Shown here: positions 50,201-61,270 of the stretch, piece by piece
How positions within the stretch are numbered: the first letter of the stretch is position 1
How the letters are laid out: each line of letters opens with the position of its first letter
From: Morinoia aosen
Taxonomy: Eukaryota > Arthropoda > Malacostraca > Amphipoda > Talitridae
Length of the DNA stretch: 64,000 bases
Reading direction: 5' to 3'
Assembly: GCA_030386875.1 (NCBI GenBank)
Contig: JASJYW010000026.1
Location: forward strand, 15,022,246-15,086,245
Position numbers and translations under genes: made by a program
The notes under the pieces: generated by a model
Database searches by the model: none
What the model saw: the letters and a program-made list of their open reading frames with translations, nothing else
Told to the model about the DNA's origin: nothing

Positions 50201-53200
50201 TTTGCTGTTTCCCGTGGCGACATAGGCGAAAAGTGCATATTCAGCCGATTCCACGGTCGACAGAGCTAAAATGCGTGATTTGGGCCATTCCTATGCCGAA
50301 TGCGGTGAAAATCACGTCGTTCGCTGTTTCCCGTGGCTACATATGCGGAAACTGCATATCTAGCCTATTCCACGGTCGACAAAGCTAAAATGCGTGTTTT
50401 GGGCCATTAATATGCCGCATGCGGTGAAAATCACGTCGTTTGCTGTTTCCCGTGGCGACATAGGCGGAAAGTGCATATATAGCCGATTCCACGGTCAACA
50501 GAGCTAAAATGCGTGTTTTGAGCCATTCCTATGCCGAATGCGGTGAAAATCACGTCGTTTGCTGTTTCCCGTGGCGACATAGGCGGAAAGTGCATATTTA
50601 GCCGATTCCACGGTCGACAGAGCTAAAATGCGTGTTTTGGGCCATTCCTAGGCCGAATGCGGTGAAAATCACGTCGTTTGCTGTTTCCTGTGGCGACATA
50701 GGCGGAAAGTGCATATTTAGCCGATTCCACGGTCGGCAGAGCTAAAATGCGTGTTTTGGGCCATTCCTAGGCCGAATGCCGTGAAAATTACGTCGTTTGC
50801 TGTTTCCCGTGGCGACATAGGCGGAAAGTGCATATTCAGCCGATTCCACGGTCGACAGAGCTAAAATGCGTGTTTTGGGCCATTCCTAGGCCGAATGCGG
50901 TGAAAATCACGTCGTTTGCTGTCTCCCGTGGCGACACAGGCGGAAAGTGCATATTTAGCCGATTCCACGGTCGACAGAGCTAAAATGCGTGTTTTGGGCC
51001 ATTCCTAGGCCGAATGCGGTGAAAATCACGTCGTTTGCTGTTTCCCGTGGCGACATAGGCGGAAATGGCATATTTAGCCGATTCCACGGTCGACAGAGCT
51101 AAAATGCGTGTTTTGGGCAATTCCTATGCCGAATGCGGTGAAAATCACGTCGTTTGCTGTTTCCCGTGGCGACATATGCAGAAAGTGCATATTTAGCCGA
51201 TTCCACGGTCGACAGAGCTAAAATGCGTGTTTTGGGCCATTCCTATTCCGAATGCGGTGAAAATCACGTCGTTTGTTGTTTCCCGTGGCGACATAGGCGG
51301 GAAGTGCATATATAGCCGATTCCACGGTCGACAGAGCTAAAAGGCGTGTTTTGGGCCATTCCTATGCCGAATGCGGTGAAAATCACGTCGTTTGCTGTTT
51401 CCCGTGGCGACATAGGCGGAAAGTGCATATTTAGCCGATTTCACGGTCGACAGAGCTAAAATGCGTGTTTTGGGCCATTCCTAGGCCGAATGCGGTGAAA
51501 ATCACGTCGTTTGCTGTTTCCCGTGGCGACAAATGCGGAAAGTGCATATTTCGCCGATTCCACGGTCGACAAAGCTAAAATGCGTGTTTTGGGCCATTCC
51601 TATGCCGAATGCGGTGAAAATCACGTCGTTTGCTGTTTCCCGTGGCGACATAGGCGGAAAGTGCATATTTAGCCGATTCCACGGTCGACACAGCTAAAAT
51701 GCGTGTTTTGGGCCATTCCTATGCCGAATGCGGTGAAAATCACGATGTTTGCTGTTTCCCGTGGCGGCATAGGCTGAAAGTGCATATTTAGCCGATTCCA
51801 CGGTCGACAAAGCTAAAATGCGTGTTTTGGGCCATTCCTATGCCGAATGCGGTGAAAATCACGTCGTTTGCTGTTTCCCGTGGCGACATAGGCGGAAAGT
51901 GCATATTTAGCCGATTCCACGGTCGACACAGCTAAAATGCGTGTTTTGGGCCAATCTTATGCCGAATGCGGTGAAAATCACGTTGTTTGCTGTTTGTCGT
52001 GGCGACATAGGGGGAAAGTGCATATTTAGCCGATTCCACGGTCGATAGAGCTAAAATGCGTGTTTTGGGCCATTCCTATGCCGAATGCGGTGAAAATCAC
52101 GTCGTTTGCTGTTTCCCGTGGCGACATAGGCGAAAATGGCATATTTAGCCGATTCCACGGTCGACAGAGCTAAAATGCGTGTTATGGGCCATTCCTAGGC
52201 CGAATGCGGTGAAAATCACGTCGTTTGCTGTCTCCCGTGGCGACATAGGCGGAAAGTGCATATTTAGCCGATTCCACGGTCGACAGAGCTAAAATGCGTT
52301 TTTTTGGGCCATTCCTATGCCGAATGCGGTGAAAATCACGTCGTTTGCTGTTTCCCGTGGCGACATAGGCGAAAAGTGCATATTCAGCCGATTCCACGGT
52401 CGTCCGAGCTAAAATGCGTGGTTTGGGCCATTCCTATGCCGAATGCGGTGAAAATCACGTCGTTTGCTGTTTCCCGTGGCGACATATGCTGAAAGTACAT
52501 ATATAGCCGATTCCACGGTCGACAGAGCTAAAATGCGTGTTTTGGGCCATTCCTATGAAGAATGCGGTGAAAATCACGTCGTTTGCTGTTTCCCGTGGCG
52601 ACATAGGCGGAAAGTGCATATTTAGCCGATTCCACGGACGACAGAGCTAAAATGCGTGTTTTGGGCCATTCCTAGGCCGAATGCGGTGAAAATCACGTCG
52701 TTTGCTGTTTCCCGTGGCGACATATGCGGAAAAGTGCATATTTAGCCGATTCCACGGTCGATAGAGCTAAAATGCGTGTTTTGGCCCATTCCTAGGCTGA
52801 ATGCGGTGAAAATCACGTCGTTTGATTTTTCCCGTGGCGTCATAGGCGGAAAGTGCATATTTAGCCGATTCCACGGTCGAAAGAGCTAAAATGCGTGTTT
52901 TGGGCCATTCCTAGGCCGAATGCGGTGAAAATCACGTCGTTTGCTGTTTCCCGTGGCGACATAGGCGGAAAGTGCATATTTAGCCGATTCCACGGTCGAC
53001 AGAGCTAAAATGCGTGTTTTGGGCCATTCCTAGGTCGAATGCTGTGAAAATCACGTCGTTTGCTGTTTCCCGTGGCGACATAGGCGGAAAGTGCATATTT
53101 AGCCGATTCCACGGTCGACAGAGCTAAAATGCGTGTTTTGGGCCATTCCTATGCCGGATGCGGTGAAAATCACGTCGTTTGCTGTTTCCCGTGGCGTCAT

Positions 53201-54883
53201 ATGCGGAAAGTGCATATTTAGCCGATTCCACGGTCGACAGAGCTAAAATGCGTGTTTTGGGCCATTCCTAGGCCGAATGCCGTGAAAATCACGTCGTTTG
53301 CTGTTTACCATGGCGACATAGGCGGAAAGTGCATATTCAGCCGATTCCACGGTCGACAGAGCTAAAATGCGTGTTTTGGGCCATTCCTAGGCCGAATGCG
53401 GTGAAAATCACGTCGTTTGCTGTTTCCCGTGACGACATAGGCGGAAATGGCATATTTAGCCGATTCCACGGTCGACAGAGCTAAAATGCGTGTTATGGGC
53501 CATTCCTAGGCCGAATGCGGTGAAAATCACGTCGTTTGCTGTCTCCTGTGGCGACATAGGCGGGAAGTGCATATATAGCCGATTCCACAGTCGACAGAGC
53601 TAAAAGGCGTGCTTTGGGCCATTCCAATGCCGAATGCGGTGAAAATCACGTCGTTCGCTGTTTGCCGTGGCGACATAGGCGGAAAGTGCATATTTAGCCG
53701 ACTCCACGGTCGACAGAGCTAAAATGCGTGTTTTGGGCCATTCCTAGGCCGAATGCGGTGAAAATCACGTCGTTTGCTGTTTCCCGTGGCGACATAGGCG
53801 AAAGGTGCATATATAGCCGATTCCACGGTCGACAGAGCTAAAATGCGTGTTTTGGGCCATTCCTATGCCGAATGCGGTGAAAATCACGTCGTTTGCTGTT
53901 TCCCGTGGCGACAAATGCGGAAAGTGCATATTTCGCCGATTCCACGGTCGACAAAGCTAAAATGCGTGTTTTGGGCCATTCCTATGCCGAATGCGGTGAA
54001 AATCACGTCGTTTGCTGTTTCCCGTGGCGACATAGGCGGAAAGTGCATATTTAGCCGATTCCACGGTCGACACAGCTAAAATGCGTGTTTTGGGCCATTC
54101 CTATGCCGAATGCGGTGAAAATCACGATGTTTGCTGTTTCCCGTGGCGGCATAGGCTGAAAGTGCATATTTAGCCGATTCCACGGTCGACAAAGCTAAAA
54201 TGCGTGTTTTGGGCCATTCCTATGCCGAATGCGGTGAAAATCACGTCGTTTGCTGTTTCCCGTGGCGACATAGGCGGAAAGTGCATATTTAGCCGATTCC
54301 ACGGTCGACACAGCTAAAATGCGTGTTTTGGGCCATTCTTATGCCGAATGCGGTGAAAATCACGTTGTTTGCTGTTTCTCGTGGCGACATAGGCGGAAAG
54401 TGCATATTTAGCCGATTCCACGGTCGATAGAGCTAAAATGCGTGTTTTGGGCCATTCCTATGCCGAATGCGGTGAAAATCACGTCGTTTGCTGTTTCCCG
54501 TGGCGACATAGGCGAAAATGGCATATTTAGCCGATTCCACGGTCGACAGAGCTAAAATGCGTGTTATGGGCCATTCCTAGGCCGAATGCGGTGAAAATCA
54601 CGTCGTTTGCTGTCTCCCGTGGCGACATAGGCGGAAAGTGCATATTTAGCCGATTCCACGGTCGACAGAGCTAAAATGCGTGTTTTGGGCCATTCCTATG
54701 CCGAATGCGGTGAAAATCACGTCGTTTGCTGTTTCCCGTGGCGACATAGGCGAAAAGTGCATATTCAGCCGATTCCACGGTCGTCCGAGCTAAAATGCGT
54801 GGTTTGGGCCATTCCTATGCCGAATGCGGTGAAAATCACGTCGTTTGCTGTTTCCCGTGGCGACATATGCTGAAAGTACATAT
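47281..54883 (-). repeat. 119-bp satellite, reverse array (~64 units)
   Basis: Same monomer in reverse complement (GTCGACAGAGCTAAAATGCG ... TTAGCCGATTCCACG). Many units here read CCTATGCCGAATGC where the forward array reads CCTAGGCCGAATGC (GGCATAGG versus GGCCTAGG in monomer sense). That variant is rare in the forward array (noticed near 30861 and 44525). Other local variants are GACAAAGC/GACACAGC, GACATATGCGG and AGTACATATATAGCC. The array ends at GTACATATGAAGGGTGG, where the right arm begins. Confidence 0.97.
47281..54883 (-). repeat. Higher-order blocks A, B, C in the reverse array
   Basis: The marker GACAAATGCGGAAAGTGCAT followed by ATTTCGCCG occurs at 47601, 51528 and 53910. A to B is 3927 bases, exactly 33 monomers; B to C is 2382 bases, 20 monomers plus 2. 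Block A extends about 47281-49640, B about 51500-53580, and C 53590-54883. Another marker, AAAAGGCGTGCTTTGGGCC, is at 47293 and 53602. Block C is cut at the arm junction in the unit carrying GCTGAAAGTACATAT. Confidence 0.85.
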
Positions 54884-56996
54884 GAAGGGTGGAAAGCGTT
54901 AGTGGGCTATTTGCATTTTTTCCTCCGGAAAAAATGTACTAGACTAGTGGACTCTAGTAGAGTACCTCGGTATCGCTGAGAAAGTCATTGAGAGGATGCA
55001 TTAGTAGACTTCTCGGTTCTGGTCGACTTCATCGGTTCAAAGCGAGGTGCATTCGAGATCTTTTTTACTAGACTAAACGCCAGTGAAGCTCACCTAACGA
55101 CGTTTTGAAAGCAGCTGTGCTATTGGTTCATCAAGTACACTAAGCTCCTCCCATTTTTCATCTTTTTATCTTTGTTTTCAGTTCCAAATTGATTATTTTA
55201 CTGGAGTGTTTCATTTTCAGCAATAGTAATATTCTTTATTTTAGCATTCTACGCTTGTTAAAGTAATACAAATTATGCGCATATGATTGAGGATTTTGAT
55301 TTAAACACACGTTTATTCGTGTTTTATGACACACGATATTCTTCTAGCTGTGTGTGTCCGTGCTTCTAATTTCCCATTTCATTTTAACGCTCATTTCTGG
55401 ATCTGATACTATTGGTTGAGGTAAATTTAGTAGGTGGATATTCTCTCTAGACATGTTGTTAAAAATTTTCTCTTTATCAACTGATTCATTTTCACCATAT
55501 CATATGATTTGTGCTGCTCATTCTACAGTTGGGGAGTATTTCATTCATAAGAAACGTTTCAGCCAGAAAAAATAGTGGTTCTTGCTCTATAACAATCAAT
55601 GAAGGTTATAGTGCAGGTTGCGTTTATGCTATCTGCAATTAATAAATCTGCGGCCTCTTAGGAATATGAAATGGAAAAAATCAATTTACTAATTGAACAC
55701 TAACCGAATTATTTTTCTTGCCATTTCACGGGGCCTAACACTAACTTTTCTGTTGCTCACTACTTGTAGTGCTCATAAAGTATATTTTGAATCATCTGAA
55801 ATGTCTTCGGTAACACTGATCTCTGTTCAAATTGCAATCTGGAGAACTATGGTTTAGCCCACGTACAGGAGTAAAAGTTTCAGTTAGAGGACTCCATCAA
55901 CGTTAAAATTTAAAATATTTAAGTCACGCTTGTCATGCTCATGTATGAGTTTCACTTGCATTGCCCTAAGAAGTCACAGAATTTAGTTCTAGCTCATGAT
56001 AGTTGAAAACTAATTACGGAATCATATCTCGTAACAATTTCGCTTTAATGCGTATATATGTTCTTTATTTTACTTCCGAGTCACGTAAATTTGACCAATC
56101 ATTAATTTTCTTTCGGTGCAATCTCCCCTCTTTTCTGTGTCTGTAATAAAGAACGGTAATGATGATGGTAACAGCCGGAATAAATTTTCTGTCCGCTTTC
56201 TGTGATAATGTGTCGAAAAAATACCTAGAAGTGTATCCTGTTTAGCCATTTCGACATCTGAAAGTTAGCCTCGGTATTCATCTACTAAATCTTCTTGGAT
56301 TGTTGGTGGAATCATTTGTAGCCTTTAGATTGCGCGTACCAGCAGGCAGGAGTAATATAAAGCATAGAAGTAATATAAAGCATAGGAGTAATATACGAAG
56401 TCATCTAATCAACCAAAGCTAGTAATTCCAGTGTAGTGCATAGGCGAATAAAACACAGATTCCGAAATGTAGTAACCAACGTGAGTCGGCAAGGACTCCA
56501 TTACTGACTAACTAAGTACAAAATATTTGGGTCTAATTAAAATCTATTAGGAAATAAAAATTCACACATCCGTATCAAAGTTTCATCAACGATAAAAAAT
56601 GAATGCATCAAAGTCGGAACGGAAATATAAGTCGCTGTCGCGTGAAAATATTTATTTGTTACATTTGGTCATGTTCGTCATACAGAACCACGAAGTAACA
56701 GAAGTCAACGCAGGTTCATTCCGATACCCAGGGAATTTCGAGACACATAAATAGACTTTCCACCTAGATGTCCCACACTGTATTTAGGGAATTTTTCGAA
56801 AAAGATTTCTGATTGACTGCTGATCATTTATCAAAGAACGAGAGTTAATTTCTGTGTATCCCGGTGATATCAAATTAGCCTTTTTACCACGAGTGTGCCT
56901 GAATAGAACATACTGTCATACTGAGTGCCACGCGCTGCCAGTGAAATCTAACTGCCAGTTTGAGTCAACAGATAGACACTACACAAATGATAAAGG
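54884..56996. other. Inner part of the right arm, no gene recognised
   Basis: Counterpart of 26087-28185. Substitutions relative to the left arm are visible near the satellite (three in one 60-base sample). The frame corresponding to 26260-26484 is interrupted by TAG after ETHK. Confidence 0.5.
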
Positions 56997-58655
56997 CAGT
57001 TAGCGACGAAATTATTCGTACATCCACGTCTCTCATACCTTTCCAGAATTACCCAAAAACTATTGTTGCCACAGGCATAAGATTTTCAGTGTTTGAAGCA
57101 CATATTAGCGACAATGATACGAAGTTTCTAGAACAAAATATTATCTTTGAAAGAATTAACAAGGTGAACTTCAGAAACACGAAATAACAAAAACATTCAC
57201 ACAATTGAGAACATTACATTTCATTGAGAAGATTTTACCGTTATACTTGTTTTATTGAAAAAAATTGTGTACAAAATTTTCATGAACATTCTAAAAGTGA
57301 GATCATTCTAAAAAATTGTGAGAGCTAACGGGAAGCCAGAGGAGTTGAGCTTTGTCATTCGTACACTAGCGCCACGATTGGAAAAACTAAGGAAACCGGT
57401 GTAGACCTCAGACAGAAGATAATTGACTGCAACAAAGCTGGAGATAGTTATGGGGACATTTCTAAGCGTTTAAGCATCCCAAGATCTACAGTACAATCTG
57501 TTTTGAAAAAGTTTGCTACGTTTAGTACTGTAGAAACGTGGCTTCGGCGTGATCGCAAACAAAAGCTCTCGGTGAAAACTTCTCGAAAATTGTGTCGTGA
57601 GATCAACGATAATTCACGAGTGAAGCTAGATGACATTGCCGAGAGATTGAACGCTCAGGGAACTAGCGTGAGACATCGCACAATCCAGCGCTGTCTGAAC
57701 AAGGAAGGCCTACACGGACGCTGACCTTGAAGGACTCCACTCCACAAACCATGTCATGTTGCTTCTCGCTTGAACTTTGCAAAGTCACATTTGGATAACG
57801 ACAGATGCTCTTGAGAGAAAGTATTATAGAGTGACGAAATCAAAATCGAGCTCTTTGGGCACAATGACGTGAAGAAGGTTTGGCGTAAGAATGGTGAAGC
57901 TTTCCTGCCCAAGAACACTGTGCCAACAGTTAAACACGGAAGTGGTTCACTGATGTTTTGGGGTTGTTTTGCTACATCGGGTACTGGAAATTTGGTTGCA
58001 ATTGAAAGGAAGATTACCTCTGATGACTATATTTCTATTTTGGACGATAACCTGAGTGTATCGGCAAATAGCTTGGGACTCGGAAGGCGATGGGTATTTC
58101 AACAAGACAATGACTTATAGCACACGGCCAAGTCAACAACTACCTGGCTCCAATGAAACAATATAAATGTGCTGTCATGGCCTTCGATTAGTCCTGATCT
58201 CAATCCCATTGAAAATTTTTGGCAGGAATTAAAAGTCAACATCAACAAGAGAGCTTCAAAGAATCTTCATGAATTGAAACGCATCGCCACAGAAGAATGG
58301 AACAATATTTCATCTGAAACTACCGAAAAGTTAAAAAAATATAACAAAAGGCTTAAATGTTATGAAGATGAAAGATCCCGCTATTTATTATTATAAATGT
58401 ACTCAATTGGTAGATTCACCTCGAAAAAGAGTAATACTACTCACTGAATGAATAATTGTGTCTTATCGTGTTTCTGAAGTTCAGCTTGTAAAATATTTCA
58501 AAAATAATATTTTGTTCTAGAAACTTCGTACTATTGTCACTAATATGTGTTCCACATCCTGTGAAAATCTTATGCCTGTGGCAACAATTGTTTTTGAGTA
58601 ACTCTTAGGAAGTTTTGAAAGACGAGGGGTGTACGAATAATTTCGTCGCTAACTA
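56997..58655 (+). mobile_element. Tc1/mariner-superfamily element, right copy
   Basis: Inverse of the left copy. It begins CAGTTAGCGACGAAATTATT at 56997, and its far end reads TCGCTAACTA, where the last G of the TIR has changed to A before TACATGTAC. Same position in the arm and same flanks as the left copy, so it was duplicated with the arm and is not an independent insertion. Confidence 0.85.
57377..58396 (+). pseudogene. Tc1-like DD34E transposase relic, right copy
   Basis: Same domains as the left copy: HTH region 57377-57724 with IPRSTVQSVLKKF, a frame break, then the DDE domain 57869-58120, and the segment with SPDLNPIENFWQELK to 58396. This copy retains a longer C-terminus (KLKKYNKRLKCYEDERSRYL), which the left copy lost. 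However, it has TAG for the W of the WSDE block. The start codon is ATT in both. The differing lesions show independent decay after duplication. Confidence 0.85.
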
Positions 58656-59347
58656 TACATGTACTACGTGCTTAAAGTTCTAAATGAACATCGTTTCTCA
58701 ATGAAGTTTTAAAAAATACCTACATTACTTGACTACCAATCAATAAACTATGGCATATGCACGACCTCTACATATTGGAAAAGATTTTCCTGCAATCCAA
58801 GTCGACACGAATATAGATTAATAGTGGCATAAAAAATTCCTGCTCTTTTCGCACAGGTCATGAAGACCATTCATGGAGAAAAATTGAGCTCATCTTCGGT
58901 AAAGGTTCTTATCTTTACACTTCAGAGCTCAAATAAAAATATTTTTTTAATATCATGTAAGAAGAAGCACGGCAAACTCTTCAATTACGTCATAAGTGTT
59001 CCCACATGAATGAATAAGATATTTGTAGGACCCGAACTCCCAAATGGGGAATCTGTTCACTAGGTGTAGCCGCTCATGTTCTGTTCAAAGTGTCTTACGA
59101 GAGGTATCCAGCGCACTTGATTAGAGAGGGAAAAACTTTTTAAAGTAATATAAAGGTGCTGGCAAGATGTCCGCAATGAACATCCAAGGTTCGTTACAAA
59201 CATAGTAACAAAGTTATTATTTTAATTTTTTGAGGATTTAGTAACCAAGTTTTGTCTTCAATTTCAAGAGAAGTGGAAAATGGATCTCTCAACTAAAGGA
59301 TCTGTCATTTTACCTCCCTGAAGCCAAGCACCATATATATTTAAAAG
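58656..59347. other. Non-coding stretch (right arm)
   Basis: Mirror of 23737-24428; nothing recognised beyond the acceptor-like segment copy near 58790. Confidence 0.5.
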
Positions 59348-59602
59348 CTACGGCGTCCAGTGAGTTGCATCAAAGTAAGTTAAGTTTTCATTGAATTTGG
59401 ATGCTTGAATCACACATCTTAATTTAGGCGATATGACAGGATTCCCATGAGTAAGTGCTGGAGTGTTGACTTTCTTGCCATAACTTGAAATAACCGCAGC
59501 GAGGAAGCAGTGAAGAACTCTGGATGGTTCCATCTCTGCATCTACGACGTCTCTTCGCAAAACTGCACATAAATAGCAGATACTATTACCATTGGATTTC
59601 AC
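59348..59602 (-). CDS. Unrecognised ORF/possible exon, right-arm copy
   Basis: Mirror of 23482-23736, with one residue change (LPRDVV to LRRDVV) and otherwise the same translation. It also starts at a non-ATG codon. No family recognised. Confidence 0.35.
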   Translation of the reverse strand: MKSNGNSICYLCAVLRRDVVDAEMEPSRVLHCFLAAVISSYGKKVNTPALTHGNPVISPKLRCVIQASKFNENLTYFDATHWTP

Positions 59603-59661
59603 ACATACACCAGTTATTAATTACATATTATCATTATCAATTTTAATTGTGAATGTTTTAT

Positions 59662-59940
59662 TCATACATTTAGCCATAACACGACGTGATCATTATTCCT
59701 GTAGAAGAATGAATACTTCAATGGGAATCTACACACGCGGTGTGTACCAACAAAGGACATCCTAATGAAAGTCTCATTTTGCAGGGCAGAGGTAGTGATT
59801 GGCAGTGAAATTATTTCCCTCCCCCCGTCTCCGGAATACTGTACGTGGAACCCACGCGCCGGGCTGTATTGAGTAGCCGGCTGATTACGCTGGGGAATAT
59901 TAAGAATGTTTCTAAACACTTTGACTGCGCCGTGAGCCAT
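59662..59940 (-). CDS. Unrecognised 92-codon ORF, right-arm copy
   Basis: Mirror of 23144-23422, with an identical protein. The acceptor-like TTGGATTGCAG precedes it here too. The donor-like context after the last sense codon is GTATGAATAA here against GTATGAGTAA in the left arm, so the potential donor is slightly weaker. Function unknown. Confidence 0.45.
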   Translation of the reverse strand: MAHGAVKVFRNILNIPQRNQPATQYSPARGFHVQYSGDGGREIISLPITTSALQNETFIRMSFVGTHRVCRFPLKYSFFYRNNDHVVLWLNV

Positions 59941-59949
59941 TTCCTGCAA

Positions 59950-60283
59950 TCCAAGTCAATACTAATAAATACTAACAGTAGCATAACATATAAATGTAAG
60001 CGGCTGATCGACCAGTAGCCACAAACTCATTCTTCATAAATACTTAATGAAAACTCAATGAAGGCACGGTCCAGTTAATGCTCGCAATTTTCAACATTAC
60101 TGACAAACATCGACTTTAAATTTGAGATAAATATTAAACTCCAGTTTTACCTACCGCAGCCAAAGTGTTAGGAGAGCCAACTGATGAGAAATTAGTTATG
60201 GTTCGAATTTATGTCAAATATTGGACCTAATTTTATGGCTGGATACTTCTTTCAATCCTCTATGAACACGAGTATTTCCCCGC
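59950..60283. other. Non-coding spacer (right arm)
   Basis: Mirror of 22804-23130; nothing recognised. Confidence 0.45.
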
Positions 60284-60519
60284 AGCCTTCCTGCACATAG
60301 AGCCAGTCAGGAAATAAGTTTCAGAAAAATTGATTGAAATTTCAGAAAAAAAATGTCAGCGCCGAGAAAAGAGGAACCATGAACTGAACATGGCTTTCAA
60401 CGAATCAGAATCTCTCTATTTCAACGACACGAAGCCTACCTAAACCATTAGCCGTAACCCTCACATGCTCCCTCTAGAAATGCAAGATCCCATCATCACA
60501 GTGTGTCCCTTTGAGGGGT
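60284..60519 (-). repeat. Dispersed repeat family A, copy 5 (right arm)
   Basis: Mirror of 22567-22803. Its terminal palindrome is changed to GTCCCTTTGAGGGGTT. Confidence 0.55.
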
Positions 60520-61266
60520 TATTTTATAAAAATCTTACCAACAAATATTAATTTTTTTGTAAACGCAAATTTTGACATTCATTGTGTTACCGTTGAGTTA
60601 AAGGCTCACTTCAAAAATTATTTCGTGTGACTAGCTAGAAGAAATTCATAATTATATTGGGTTATTTCATGTCAGCAATGATTTTAGAAGAAAACTTAAA
60701 CGTCTGAACTTCTCACTCATGAATGGCTAAGTGACTGCAAATGTTAACGGGACCTACAATTTTTTCAGATCAGTACAGTGCATAGGCTTTGTGTATACAA
60801 TGTAATGGTTCATTGGACTTTTTTAAATTTCTAGAGGTCGTCTACCATTGCGATAAATTTTTTCTCATGGAGACGACTAATTCGATGCTGAACTTTCTCT
60901 CGAGCGATATTCATGGATTACCCTTTCCAACGGAAATAACTTTCGAAAACTAAAAACCTGTTAGATTTAACCGGCATAAAATGTCAGTTCCGTCTAGGTT
61001 CTGGTGCAAATAATTCGTGTTTTATCTTTAATTAATCACAAAACTATATTTTCAGGGGCCGAATGATTAGGTAGGCGGTTTACGGTCATCCTGTACCCAA
61101 TCTATTTACTTTAATTTTCAGGTTCCCGTTAAAAGTTTAGCGAACACTTTAACGGAATTTGAATGGGACACTAGACAAAAACTCACCGCGCATACCTACA
61201 AGTGATTCAAGAGGCGGTTGGTAGCCCGTTTTGTTGCTTATTATGTATGTTCTTAGTTCATCAATA
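60520..61266. other. Unique-looking non-coding DNA (right arm)
   Basis: Mirror of 21821-22566; no gene or element recognised. Confidence 0.45.
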
Positions 61267-61270
61267 TTGA

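Noticed and set aside
28186-54883. Many 60-155-codon frames encoding recurrent peptides such as ESAKYALSAYVATGNSKRRD and FWAIPRPNAVKITSFAVSRG
   Set aside because: They are the six-frame readings of a 119-bp satellite. Unit length is not a multiple of three, frames change at each unit and break at every indel, and both strands are equally open.
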